Positions 50,716 to 59,799 of a DNA stretch of 64,000 bases are shown here, piece after piece (position 1 is the stretch's first letter; every line of letters begins with the position of its first letter). A program made the position numbers and the translations under genes. The notes beneath the pieces are model-generated. The model was not told the origin of the DNA. It did not search any database and worked only from the letters and a program-made list of their open reading frames with translations. The stretch covers positions 186,001 through 250,000 of the forward strand of contig NZ_BNAW01000002.1 in assembly GCF_014654205.1 (NCBI RefSeq), given 5' to 3'. This stretch comes from Amycolatopsis bullii (lineage in GTDB: Bacteria > Actinomycetota > Actinomycetes > Mycobacteriales > Pseudonocardiaceae).

Positions 50716-51654
50716 TCACCGCGCGCGGCCGTCGGCCTCCTCGCCGCCGAGGAGGGCCTGCCGCAACGGCTCTCGCCAGGCCGCCCGCTCCAGGTCGAAG
50801 GCGCCGAAGTCCGTGCCGAACTCCCAGTAGGCCCAGCTCATGCCGAGTCGCTCGGCCTCGGCCCGGACGAACGCCGTCCACCGCGCGCGGGAGATCGTGT
50901 CCGCCGCGGAGAAGGCCCCGAACTCGCCGATGAACAGGGGAAGCCGCCGCTCCCGCCCCCAGGCCGCGACCCCGGCCAGGTCGGCGCGCACGGCGTCCTC
51001 GTCCGCGGCGCCGCCCCAGGTGCGGCCGAGCCACCGCCCGGCCCCGGGCACCCAGCCGGCGCCTTGGTGGGTGAACTCGAACGGCGCGTAGTAGTGGATC
51101 GTGGCGATCAGGTGGCCGTCGTCCGGCACCTCGAGCGCCGAGAGCGCTTCGGGGCCGTTCATCTCGGCGGGCCCGATGATCACGCGGCGGCCGGGGTCGG
51201 CCGCACGGACGACGGCGAGGGCTTCGGCCAGCACGGCGTTCCACCGGGCCGCCGTGAGCTGCCCGCGCGGTTCGTTGAGGAGTTCGAAACAGAGCTGTCC
51301 GGAGTGGCCTGCGTAGCGGCCGGCGATCTGCCGCCAGAGCGCGAGGAAGCGGGGAAGCTGCTCGTCCGGTGCGGCACAGAGCTCGTGGTAGTGGTGGACG
51401 TCCACCACCACCTGCAGACCCCGGTCGAGCGCCGTGCCCACGGCCGCGTCGACGCGCCGGGAGAAGGCCGGATCGATCGCGTACGGTGGCGCGGCCCCGG
51501 CGTGCGCCGACCACCGGACCGGCAGGCGGACGGTGTCGAAGCCGGCTTCGGCCACCTCGTCGAAGTACCGCTCGTCGAGCGGCAGCTCCGGACCGTCACC
51601 CAGCGCGTCGAGCGCGTTGCCGAAGTTGATGCCCCGCCCCAGCTGCCCGTTCAC
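50716..51654 (-). CDS. Glycoside hydrolase family 5 (cellulase-like), no signal peptide
   Basis: 312 residues, one TIM barrel. GRGINFGNALDALGD opens it, FELLNEPRG (about 119-127) carries the acid/base Glu, and LFIGEFGAFS (about 240) the nucleophile Glu; HYYAPFEFTH is between. It fits endoglucanase or mannanase. There is no secretion signal and no carbohydrate-binding module, so it acts inside the cell or is exported atypically. It sits among stress regulators with no sugar transporters nearby. Confidence 0.88.
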   Translation of the reverse strand: MNGQLGRGINFGNALDALGDGPELPLDERYFDEVAEAGFDTVRLPVRWSAHAGAAPPYAIDPAFSRRVDAAVGTALDRGLQVVVDVHHYHELCAAPDEQLPRFLALWRQIAGRYAGHSGQLCFELLNEPRGQLTAARWNAVLAEALAVVRAADPGRRVIIGPAEMNGPEALSALEVPDDGHLIATIHYYAPFEFTHQGAGWVPGAGRWLGRTWGGAADEDAVRADLAGVAAWGRERRLPLFIGEFGAFSAADTISRARWTAFVRAEAERLGMSWAYWEFGTDFGAFDLERAAWREPLRQALLGGEEADGRAR

Positions 51655-51691
51655 CGGGCCAACCTACCCGCGCCGCGGGTACTCCGCGGGG

Positions 51692-51718
51692 GTTTACCGG
51701 GGCCCCCGGATTGGTAAT
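51692..51718 (+). promoter_or_regulatory. Sigma-B-like promoter of the GAF/ANTAR-PP2C operon
   Basis: GTTTAC (51692-51697), a 15-base spacer and GGTAAT (51713-51718) match the GTTT / GGGTAT pattern used by actinobacterial stress sigma factors (sigma-B/F type). It ends 8 bases before the ATG at 51727. The spacer is a GGGGCCCCC near-palindrome. Confidence 0.6.
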
Positions 51719-51726
51719 CACCGGCC

Positions 51727-52464
51727 ATGTCGTCGGAACAGGCCGCGTCGGCCGAGCTGCCGCTGGACGGTGAGCTCGCCGCCGTCGCCGCCCGGATGGC
51801 CGGGCTGCTGCTGTCGCGCGAAACCGTGGATTCGGTGCTGGAACTGATCGTTTCGCTGGCCGGGACGACGATCCCCGCCGCCTCGGGCGTGGGGGTCACC
51901 CTCGTCGACACCGGCGGCGGCTTGGTCACGACGAGCGCGTCGGGCCCGCTGGTGCGGGAGGCCGACGCCCTCCAGTACGAGCTCGGCGAGGGTCCCTGCC
52001 TCGCCGCGCTGGCCGGCTGCTCGCCGCAGCGGATCGACGACGTCACCACCGAACGGCGCTGGACCCGGTGGTGCGCCGCGGTCGCCGGCTCGGGGCTGCG
52101 GTCGGTCGTCACCGCCCCGATGGTCACCGAAGACGGCTGCCACGGCGCCATCAAGGTCTACGCGACGGCTCCCGGCGCCTTCGGTCCCGTCGACGAGCGG
52201 GCGCTGGTGTCGTTCGCCGACCGCGCCGCGGTCCTGGTCGCCAACGCCCGCGCCTACGAACGGGCCGGCCGGTTCAGCGAGCAGTTCAAGGACACGCTGC
52301 GTGACCGGGACCGGATCGCCATGGCGAAGGGCTTCCTCATGGGCCGGGACGGTCTCGGCGAGGAGGCCGCGTTCGACCGCCTGCTGGCGCTGGCCCGCGA
52401 CGGCGGCACCACCCCGGCCGAGGCCGCCGCGCACCTCGTCGGCCCCGTGCCGTCGGAAGGGTGA
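51727..52464 (+). CDS. GAF/ANTAR domain regulator
   Basis: 245 residues. A GAF domain (about 20-175; YELGEGPCLAALAGC) is followed by a short ANTAR-like three-helix end (RDRDRIAMAKGFLMGRDGLG to AAAHLVG). The helices are shorter than in typical ANTAR domains, but the AKGFLM core is clear. Transcribed from a sigma-B-like promoter and followed by the PP2C gene after 4 bases, so the two are co-expressed under stress. Confidence 0.85.
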   Translation: MSSEQAASAELPLDGELAAVAARMAGLLLSRETVDSVLELIVSLAGTTIPAASGVGVTLVDTGGGLVTTSASGPLVREADALQYELGEGPCLAALAGCSPQRIDDVTTERRWTRWCAAVAGSGLRSVVTAPMVTEDGCHGAIKVYATAPGAFGPVDERALVSFADRAAVLVANARAYERAGRFSEQFKDTLRDRDRIAMAKGFLMGRDGLGEEAAFDRLLALARDGGTTPAEAAAHLVGPVPSEG

Positions 52465-52468
52465 GCGC

Positions 52469-53875
52469 ATGCGTTTCCTGCCCGAGGAGGAACAGCGGCG
52501 GCTGGTCGCCGCCTGCTTCACCCGGAGCGAGCTGACGCTGGAACAGCTGTGGATGCGGTACTTCGCGCTCGGCGGCAGCCTGAGCCTGCTGGAACTGGAC
52601 GCCTACCTCAACGGGCTGGTCACGCTCCCCCGCGTCGACCGCGACATGGTCGCCCACGCCGTCAACGAGCGGCTCGACGAGGTGGCCGGGCCGGCCCGCG
52701 CGCCCTACAGCCACTCCGTCCAGGACGCGAAGCCGTTGCACGGTCCCCTGAAAGCGCTGGTGGACCTGCTCGAAGGCGCCCACCGCGCCCCGCCGGAGCG
52801 GCTCCCGGCCGTCGTCGCCGAAGCGGGCCGCGCGCTCGACCTGACGGTCCGCGTCTACCTGGCCGACTACGACCAGCGCACCCTCGTGCCGCTGCAGCCG
52901 GGCGCCGGAGCCCTCGACATCGACACCACCGTCGGCGGGGACGTGTACCGCCGCGCCGCCACCCTGACCCGCGACGGGACCTTGTGGACGGTCCTGCTCG
53001 ACGGCGTGGAACGGCTCGGGGTCCTCGAAATCGTCCCGGCCGGCGACGCCGGCCCGGACGACCCCGCGCTGCGGGAGCAGTGCCGGTGGCTGGCCGCGCT
53101 GCTCGGGCACCTCGTCACGATCACCACCCAGTACGGCGACGGGCTGGACCGCCGTCGCCGGCTCCGCCGCCGGGATTCCCCCGCCGAACTGCTGTGGCAG
53201 AGCCTGCCGCCGCTGACCGGCGCGACCGAACGCGTCGTCGTGGGCGGGAGCGTCCAGCCGGCCTACGACCTCTGCGGCACCGTGTTCGACTACGCCCTCT
53301 CGGAGGAGCGTGCACAGCTGGCGATGTTCGACACCGGCGCGCGCACGCGCGCCGCGAACACGGCGGTCGTGAGCGCCCTCGCCGCCTACCGCGCCGCCCG
53401 CCACGGCGGAGCTTCCCTCGGCGAGCAGTTCACGGCCATCGGCGCCGAGCTCGACGGCCGGCCCGGCCTCCCGGCCGTCGGCGGGGTGCTCGCCGAGCTG
53501 GATCTGGGCACCGGCGTGCTGCGCGTGCTCGGCGGCGGGTTCCCGGCGCCCGTGGTCGTCCGCGGTGGTGAGGTCCTGCCGGTCACCGGGCCCGCCGCAC
53601 CGGGTTTCACCTCGGCCGGCGGGCCGCCGCCAGTCACGGAGCTGCGGCTCGAACCGGGCGACCTGCTCGCGCTGTGCTCCCGGGGCGTCGCCGAAACCGC
53701 GGACGGTGCCGGGGAACCGTTCGGCCGCGCGCGGATCACCGCCCACCTGGTCCGCGACGCCGGCGAACTGCCCCCGGAGGTCGCCCGCCGGCTCACCCGG
53801 GCGGTCCTCACCCACGGCGGCGGGGAGTTCCGGCAGGACGCGGGCGTGCTGATCGCCCGGTGGACCACACGCTGA
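52469..53875 (+). CDS. PP2C-family SpoIIE-like serine phosphatase
   Basis: 468 residues. An N-terminal helical sensor-like region (about 1-110), a degenerate GAF region to about 220, then a PPM phosphatase domain (AELLWQSLPPLTGATERVVV to the end). SpoIIE-type metal residues are partly replaced: AMFDTGARTRAANTAVVSAL stands where DVxGHG is expected, so activity may be altered. The family dephosphorylates STAS anti-sigma antagonists. The STAS gene 70 bases away on the other strand is a natural partner. Confidence 0.8.
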   Translation: MRFLPEEEQRRLVAACFTRSELTLEQLWMRYFALGGSLSLLELDAYLNGLVTLPRVDRDMVAHAVNERLDEVAGPARAPYSHSVQDAKPLHGPLKALVDLLEGAHRAPPERLPAVVAEAGRALDLTVRVYLADYDQRTLVPLQPGAGALDIDTTVGGDVYRRAATLTRDGTLWTVLLDGVERLGVLEIVPAGDAGPDDPALREQCRWLAALLGHLVTITTQYGDGLDRRRRLRRRDSPAELLWQSLPPLTGATERVVVGGSVQPAYDLCGTVFDYALSEERAQLAMFDTGARTRAANTAVVSALAAYRAARHGGASLGEQFTAIGAELDGRPGLPAVGGVLAELDLGTGVLRVLGGGFPAPVVVRGGEVLPVTGPAAPGFTSAGGPPPVTELRLEPGDLLALCSRGVAETADGAGEPFGRARITAHLVRDAGELPPEVARRLTRAVLTHGGGEFRQDAGVLIARWTTR

Positions 53876-53944
53876 GGGTGCGCTCGCGCCACGGCACCGG
53901 TGATTACCCGCACCGCCGCCCTCGGCCGACAAGACCGGCCCGGG

Positions 53945-54340
53945 TCAGCAGGCGGTGTCGTGCACCTCGGGGGCCAGGAGCTCCCGCAGCGCATCGGACA
54001 GCGACGCGAACATCGGCACGACGGCGGCCAGCCCGGTGATCCGGAACAGGCGCGCCAGGGTCCGGCTGTTCGCCACGACCCCGAAGCGCCGTCCCGCGGC
54101 GCCCGCCCGCTCGGCGGCCGCGGCCAGGGCGCGGGCGCCGGCCAGGCCGACGAAGGCCACCTGCGTGAGGTCCACCACGGTCGTCCCCGGTGGGGCCGAG
54201 CCCAGCTCGCGCTCGAGGATCGGCAGGGTCAGCGCGTCGATTTCGCCGGCGAGGGTGAGCACGAGGAAACCGGGGCGGTACTCCGTCCGGCGCGCGACCA
54301 GCGGCGCGGACCGGGTGGGGACCGGAATGGCAGGGGACAC
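53945..54340 (-). CDS. STAS domain anti-sigma factor antagonist
   Basis: 131 residues. GFLVLTLAGEIDALTLPILE and TVVDLTQVAFVGLAGARALA are the STAS strand-helix pattern; the phosphorylated Ser position of SpoIIAA-type antagonists (DSSG) is VGLAG here, so it may not be phosphorylated. GTG at 54340. It converges on the PP2C gene, which probably works in the same partner-switching circuit. No anti-sigma kinase is in the window. Confidence 0.83.
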   Translation of the reverse strand: MSPAIPVPTRSAPLVARRTEYRPGFLVLTLAGEIDALTLPILERELGSAPPGTTVVDLTQVAFVGLAGARALAAAAERAGAAGRRFGVVANSRTLARLFRITGLAAVVPMFASLSDALRELLAPEVHDTAC

Positions 54341-54455
54341 GGGTTCGGTTGGCCTTCCGCGCCGGCCGGGGCCGGCGGCACAGTGTGGTGATCACGGGAG
54401 AGTGATCAAGGACGGGGTCTTGGTACCCAAACGCCCGATCCGGAAACGCTCTCCT

Positions 54456-55232
54456 TCAGGGCGAGACGTTCGTGAAGGCCGACCAGAGCCGCTCCGCGGC
54501 GCGGTGGGCCGGGGCGCTCGGCCGGATCTCCCGGACGCCCTGCGCCGGGGCCGCCACCTCGCCGCCCAGGTACTCGACGAGGGCGACGGCCACCTCGCGG
54601 ACCTTGACGTTGAACTCCTGGCTGGCCCGGCGCAGCGTCTGCCAGGCCTCGTCCGGCGGGCACCGGCGGACCGCCATGATCGCGCCCTTCGCCTGCTCGA
54701 TGGCGGCCCGGGAGGCCAGCAGGTCCAGCGTCTGGTCGGGGTCGCCCGCGGTGGCGGTCTCGGCGACCACGAGGGTCATCTCGGTGAGTTTCGCGTACCG
54801 CCGCAGCACGGCGAGGGTTTCGTCGTCCGGGGCGCGGTCGAGCGTGACCGACAGGACGAACGCACCGTCTTCGTCCCAGAACCCGGGCAGCGCCGCGGCA
54901 CCGCGGATCGTCTCCGCCGCCGGGCCGCCGTCGAACACGGTCTCGCGGAGCAGCTCCGGCCAGCGCGGGTCGCCGAAGAGGCGGTCGGTGACGACCGGCT
55001 CGCCGGTGCCGGCCGCGACCAGGACCGGGCCGCCGTGCGCCAGCTGGGCGGGGATCAGCTGCTCGGCGACGCCCGCGGTGGCCAGCACCCGCAGCGGCCG
55101 GTCGCCGCGGCCGACGGTCAGGCCCGCGCCGAGCCAGCCCGGCACTTCGCCGGAGATGCGCTCGAGCAGCGCCTGCAGCAGTTCGGCGAGGGGTCTCCAG
55201 CGATCCGCCGCATTCACGAGTGTTTCGGTCAC
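54456..55232 (-). CDS. GAF/ANTAR domain regulator
   Basis: 258 residues. A GAF-like sensor (about 20-155) and a C-terminal ANTAR domain (LASRAAIEQAKGAIMAVRRC, about 170-225; FNVKVREVAVALVEYLGG) are followed by a short Pro/Ala tail. GTG at 55232. The third two-domain GAF/ANTAR protein in 6 kb. The GAF part lacks the GEGPC motif of the other two, so it may sense a different signal. Confidence 0.86.
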   Translation of the reverse strand: MTETLVNAADRWRPLAELLQALLERISGEVPGWLGAGLTVGRGDRPLRVLATAGVAEQLIPAQLAHGGPVLVAAGTGEPVVTDRLFGDPRWPELLRETVFDGGPAAETIRGAAALPGFWDEDGAFVLSVTLDRAPDDETLAVLRRYAKLTEMTLVVAETATAGDPDQTLDLLASRAAIEQAKGAIMAVRRCPPDEAWQTLRRASQEFNVKVREVAVALVEYLGGEVAAPAQGVREIRPSAPAHRAAERLWSAFTNVSP

Positions 55233-55374
55233 CGTTCCTCCACCGGTCTTGGTTCCCTTGATTTACCGCACCCGGCGGTCCGCCGCCTCCGACGCGGCCG
55301 GGATATGTGGGACCGGCCACGCGGAAGGGCCACCCTGCAGGGCCGTCCGGGGGAACCCGATCACCCGGCTGCGC

Positions 55375-57028
55375 TCAGCAGCGCTCGAGGAGGTCCTGTT
55401 CCCGCACCACCGGCAGCGACAGCGTCCGGTAGCCGACGTCGTCGAAGAGGACGGTGAGCTTGTCCTCCTCGACGGTCCTCACGACCCCGCGGCCCCACTC
55501 GGCGTGCCGGACGTTCTCCGCGCGGAACTCCCCGGCCGGCGCCGGTTCCTCGGCCGTGGCACCGGCTTCACAGGTGTCACAGTTGCCGCACGGCGCCGCG
55601 AGTTCCTCGCCGAAGTACCCGAGCAGGTACCGGCGGCGGCAGCCGGTGGTTTCGGCGTACGCGCGCAGCATCTCCACCCGCGAGCGGACCAGCTCGGCCG
55701 CCCGCTCCGCCGCTTCGAGCGCCCGCCCGACGACCGCCCCGGTGCCCGCGCGGGCGTCGGTGAGCGCGAACCGGCCGTCCGGCCCGGTCAGCACGTCGCC
55801 GCAGCGTTCGAGCAGGCCGAGGGCGCGGGTCCGCCGCGCGGACGGGCCAGGCACGGCCTCGGCCAGCTGCCGCCGGCCCAGCGGCCCGGCCGCAGCGCTT
55901 CGACCACGGCCCGGAGCTCGGCCTCCGGCGGCGCGGACCGGGTGAGGAACCGTTGCCGCGCCAGGTCTTCGGGCCGGTAACAGAGCAGCACCTCGGCCGG
56001 TTCGCCGTCGCGGCCGGCGCGGCCGATCTGCTGGTAGTACGTGTCGACCGAGTCCGGGACGGACGCGTGCACCACGAACCACACGCCGGGCTGGTCGATG
56101 CCCATGCCGAACGCCGAGGTCGCCACCACGACGTCGGTCTCCCCCGCGGCGAACCGCCCGTGCACCGCGTCGCGGTCGGCCGCCTTCATCCCGCCGTGGT
56201 AGGCGAAGGCACGGACGCCCCGGCCGACAGCGCCTCCGCGTAGTCCTCGGTCTCCCGGCGGCTCGCGGTGTAGAGCAGCCCGCTGCCGGACATCGCCGCC
56301 ACCCGGTCCACCACCGCGGCCCGCTTGCCGGCATCGTCGGTGAACCGCGCGACCGCCAGGTGCAGGTTCGGCCGGTCGAAGCTCGCGATCACCCGCACCG
56401 GGTCACGCAGGCCGAGCGCGGCGACGATGTCGTCGCGGACCGGCGCGGCCGCGGTGGCGGTGAGGGCGACGACCGGCGGCCGGCCCAGCCGGTCGATCAC
56501 CGGGGCCAGCCGCAGGTAGTCGGGCCGGAAGTCGTGGCCCCACGCCGAAACGCAGTGGGCCTCGTCGACGACGAACAGGGACACGCCCGCCTCGGCCAGC
56601 CCGGTGACGACCTCGTCCTTCGCGAGCTGCTCCGGCGACAGGAAGACGTACTCCGCCGTGCCGCGCCGGATCGCCGCCCACACCCGGTCCCGCTCGCCCG
56701 CCGACTGCCGCGAGTCGAGGGCCACCGCGTCGGGCACCGCCGCGGCGTCCAGGCCCTCGATCTGGTCGCGCTGCAGCGCCAGCAACGGCGAAACGATCAC
56801 CGTCGGGCCGGGCAGCACCAGGGCGGGTACCTGGTAGATCGCCGATTTGCCGGCCCCGGTGGGCAGCACCGCCAGCACGTCCCGCCCGCCGGCCGCCGCG
56901 CGCATCGCCTCGGTCTGCTCGGCGGACAGCTCGGCCCAGCCGAAGCGGTCAGCGGCCAGCCGGCGCAGCTCGGCCACCTTCCCGTCGTCGCTGATGGCGG
57001 CAGGGCTACCCCGGACGGCGCCCGGCAA
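55375..57028 (-). pseudogene. recQ: RecQ-family DNA helicase interrupted by two frameshifts
   Basis: Three consecutive frames together spell one RecQ. Frame A (57028-56186): LPTGAGKSA Walker [25 protein letters not shown]. Frame B (to about 55880): [36 protein letters not shown]. Frame C (to 55375): YLLGYFGEELAAPCGNCDTC zinc-binding and a C-terminal domain. The breaks lie at about 56217-56222 (GCCCCGG run) and 55881-55888 (GCGGCCCGG). At each, adding one base restores family sequence. The reading TTG 57028 start is uncertain. Confidence 0.85.
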
Positions 57029-57099
57029 CCCCCGACCCGAACGAGCGGTTTATCCCGTTGCACACCCTGGGTAACCGAACGGTGATCCGAGGAGGCGCC

Positions 57100-57123
57100 A
57101 TGACCCACCGGTGGTCCCGATGA
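57100..57123 (+). CDS. Seven-codon leader ORF before the PfkB kinase
   Basis: ATG at 57100 follows GAGGAGG at the right distance and encodes MTHRWSR, stopping at 57121-57123 on top of the ATGATG that begins the kinase. It has the best ribosome site in the region, so it may be translated and deliver ribosomes to the kinase start by coupling. Confidence 0.4.
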   Translation: MTHRWSR

Positions 57124-58061
57124 TGTTCAGCGAAGTGGTCGTCGCCGGGCAGATCGCCCGCGACCTGGTGATCGAGGTCCCGGACGCACCCGGCGCGGAC
57201 TCGTCGGCGCCGGTGCGGCACCGCCAGGAGCTGCTCGGCGGGAAGGGCGCGAACCAGGCCGTGGCGCTGGGCCAGCTCGGGATGTCGGTGTCGCTGGTCG
57301 GCGTCGTCGGCCGCGACCGCACCGGGGACGCGCTGCTCGCGCAGGCCCGGGCCGACCGGATCGGCACCTCCCACGTGATCCGCCGGGCGGGCACCGAGAC
57401 GGCCCTGCTCGTCGACGTCGTCGAGGACCACGGCCGCCGCCGCTACCTCGAGCACGTCCCGGAGGGCACGCTGCTCACCGAGAACGACGTCTTCGCCGCG
57501 TCCGCCCCGATCTCGGCGGCCGCGTCCCTCATCGTGCAGCTGCAGCAGCCGGCACCGGCCGCCCTGATGGCGGCCCGGCTGGCGCACACGGCGGGCACCC
57601 GGGTCGTGCTCGACGGCGCCCCGCAGGACGACACGCTGACGTCGGACCTGCTCGCGCTCGCCGACGTCGTGCGCGCGGACGGCCACGAAGCCGAGCTCCT
57701 CACCGGCCGGCCGGTGGACGACGTCGCCGCCGCCGCGCGCGCCGCCGCGGACCTCCGGCGGCGGGGCCCGTCCCTGGTCGTGCTGGAGGTGTCCGGTCAG
57801 GGCAACCTGTTCGCCGGGCCGGAGGGCACCTGGTTCGTGCCGGACGTCGACACCGAGGTCGTCGACCCGACCGGTGCCGGGGACGCGCTGGTCGCCACCC
57901 TGACCGCGGCGCTGACCCGCCGCCGTCCCCTGGAGACGGCGGCGAGCCTGGCCGTCGCGGCCGCCGCGGCGACGACCGGGCACGCGGGCGGGCGCCCGCA
58001 CCTGTCCCGCGCGGAACTCGACCGGCTGCAGCCGCGGGAGCTGGAGACCGTCCAGGCCTGA
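57120..58061 (+). CDS. PfkB-family carbohydrate kinase (ribokinase-like)
   Basis: 313 residues. GGKGANQAVALGQLGMSVSL (about 42-61) is the ribokinase N-terminal signature, and VVDPTGAGDALVATLTAALT (about 253) has the catalytic Asp. It phosphorylates a sugar such as ribose at the terminal hydroxyl with ATP. The second PfkB protein in the window; no transporter or repressor is next to it. Start is one of two adjacent ATGs at 57120 and 57123, overlapped by a short leader ORF. Confidence 0.87.
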   Translation: MMFSEVVVAGQIARDLVIEVPDAPGADSSAPVRHRQELLGGKGANQAVALGQLGMSVSLVGVVGRDRTGDALLAQARADRIGTSHVIRRAGTETALLVDVVEDHGRRRYLEHVPEGTLLTENDVFAASAPISAAASLIVQLQQPAPAALMAARLAHTAGTRVVLDGAPQDDTLTSDLLALADVVRADGHEAELLTGRPVDDVAAAARAAADLRRRGPSLVVLEVSGQGNLFAGPEGTWFVPDVDTEVVDPTGAGDALVATLTAALTRRRPLETAASLAVAAAAATTGHAGGRPHLSRAELDRLQPRELETVQA

Positions 58062-58064
58062 GGG

Positions 58065-59645
58065 CTACAGGCCGGGCAGCTTCTGGCGGAGCCCCAGGAG
58101 CACCGAGAACGGGTCTCCGCGCTCGGCCAGGCGCGCCGGGACGTCGCGGATCGTCCACCGGTCGGGCGCCAGCTCCGGGTCGTCGAGCTCGTCCCATTCC
58201 AGCGGCACCGAAACCGGCGCGCCGGGCCGCGGACGGACGCTGTAGGGCGCGACCAGCGTCTTGTTCAGCACGTTCTGCGTGTAGTCGAGCCGGGCGCGGC
58301 CGCGGCGCTTGTCCTTCGTCCAGGCCCAGCTGATCAGGTCGGGCAGCACCCGCCCGATCGTCTTGGACACCGTCTCCGCCCACGTGCGGGTCTGCTCGAA
58401 GGTGCAGTGCGGCTCGATCGGCACCCACACCTGGATGCCGCGCTGCCCGGTCACCTTGGGCCGTCCGGTGAGGCGGAGGTGCTCGAGCGCGGTGCGGTGC
58501 AGCCGCGCCAGGTCGAGGACCTCCTCGAACGTCGTCTCCGGGCCCGGGTCGATGTCGAACAGCACCCACGTCGGGTGGTCGACGTCGGCGGCGCGGGAAG
58601 TCCAGGCGTGCAGCTCCAGCGCCCCGTAGTTGGCCAGCCAGGCCAGGGTCGCGACGCTGTCGGCGACGACGTACCGCTGGCTCTCCCCCGGGTCGGCGCG
58701 CTCGTTGCGCCAGGTGGTCAGCCAGTCGGGCGCGTGCCGCGGGACTTCCTTCTGCCAGAAGCCCGCCTCGGTGACGCCCTGCGGGAACCGGTGGGTGTTG
58801 AGCGGGCGGCCCGCCAGGTACGGCAGCATCGACGGCGCGACCGTGACGTAGTACCGGATGAGGTCGCGCTTGGTGACCGGCTTCCCGCCGTCGGCGGCGG
58901 GGAAGAGCACCTTGTCCAGGTTGGTCAGGGCCAGCTCGCGGCCCGCGACCGACCACCGGCCCTTGGCGCCCAGCGCGTCGAGGGCGGCGAGTTCGTCTTC
59001 GGTCGGGGCCTGCCAGCCGCCGACGGGCTCCTCCGCCTCGGCGGCCGGGCGGTCGCCGTGCCAGAGGGCGTCGGGAGCGGCCGCGACCTCGTCGTTGGTG
59101 CGGCCGCTCTTCACCGAGCGCGGGTGGTCTTCGGCGTCCCAGCCGGCCTGCGCGTGCTCGTCCTGCTTGTGCAGGAGGAACCACTGGTCCTTCTCGCCGC
59201 GGCTGGTCCGGACGAGGACGAACCGGCCGGCCAGCTTCTCGCCCTCGAGGTCGAAGTGCAGCGTCCCGGCCTCGATCGCGCGGGCCGGGTCGGCTTCGAC
59301 CGGCCGCCAGACGCCGCGGTCCCAGACGATGACGTCCCCGCCGCCGTATTCGCCGCGCGGGATGACGCCCTCGAACCCGGCGTACTCGATCGGGTGATCT
59401 TCGACGTGCACGGCCAGCCGGCGGGCCTTCGGGTCCAGCGTCGGGCCCTTCGGCACGGCCCAGCTGACCAGCACGCCGTCGAGTTCCAGGCGGAAGTCGT
59501 AGTGCAGCCGGCGCGCCCGGTGCCGCTGCACGACGAACCGGTGGCCGTCCACGCCCGCCGCGGCCCCGCCGGCCGGCTCCGCGGTCCGGTCGAAGTCGCG
59601 CATCTCCTGGTAGCGCCGCAGTTTGCGGGCCGGGTCTGCTGCCAT
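58065..59645 (-). CDS. LigD with phosphoesterase and polymerase domains, no ligase
   Basis: 526 residues. N-terminal 3'-phosphoesterase domain: FVVQRHRARRLHYDFRLELD (about 37-56), HVEDHPIEYAGFEGVIPRGE and GGGDVIVWDRG. After a linker (about 185-215) comes the polymerase domain, with WVLFDIDPGP (about 351), KVTGQRGIQVWVP and RLDYTQNVLNKTLVAPYSVR. The ATP-dependent ligase domain of mycobacterial LigD is absent, so ligation in end joining needs another enzyme. ATG 59645; GGGTAC lies 10 bases upstream. Confidence 0.9.
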   Translation of the reverse strand: MAADPARKLRRYQEMRDFDRTAEPAGGAAAGVDGHRFVVQRHRARRLHYDFRLELDGVLVSWAVPKGPTLDPKARRLAVHVEDHPIEYAGFEGVIPRGEYGGGDVIVWDRGVWRPVEADPARAIEAGTLHFDLEGEKLAGRFVLVRTSRGEKDQWFLLHKQDEHAQAGWDAEDHPRSVKSGRTNDEVAAAPDALWHGDRPAAEAEEPVGGWQAPTEDELAALDALGAKGRWSVAGRELALTNLDKVLFPAADGGKPVTKRDLIRYYVTVAPSMLPYLAGRPLNTHRFPQGVTEAGFWQKEVPRHAPDWLTTWRNERADPGESQRYVVADSVATLAWLANYGALELHAWTSRAADVDHPTWVLFDIDPGPETTFEEVLDLARLHRTALEHLRLTGRPKVTGQRGIQVWVPIEPHCTFEQTRTWAETVSKTIGRVLPDLISWAWTKDKRRGRARLDYTQNVLNKTLVAPYSVRPRPGAPVSVPLEWDELDDPELAPDRWTIRDVPARLAERGDPFSVLLGLRQKLPGL

Positions 59646-59662
59646 GCCCGTGGAGTACCCAC

Positions 59663-59797
59663 TCAGTCCGGCGACGACCAGGGCGGGTTCTTCTTCGCCA
59701 GCTCCTCGTACTCGGCGACCTCCTGCGGAGTCGGGTCGATCCCGGCCTCCTCGGCGAATTCCTCCGGATCGGTGACGTCTTCTTCCGGCTCGGTCAT
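59663..59797 (-). CDS. Small acidic protein, 44 residues
   Basis: A complete short ORF (ATG 59797, stop TGA ending at 59663). It encodes an acidic start (TEPEEDVTDPEEFAEEAG), a helix (PQEVAEYEELAKKNPP) and a WSSPD end, with no cysteine. It lies between LigD and the hemerythrin gene, all on the minus strand, with 2 bases to the hemerythrin stop. Net negative charge and size resemble small stress-associated proteins; the family is not recognised. Confidence 0.65.
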   Translation of the reverse strand: MTEPEEDVTDPEEFAEEAGIDPTPQEVAEYEELAKKNPPWSSPD

Positions 59798-59799
59798 GG

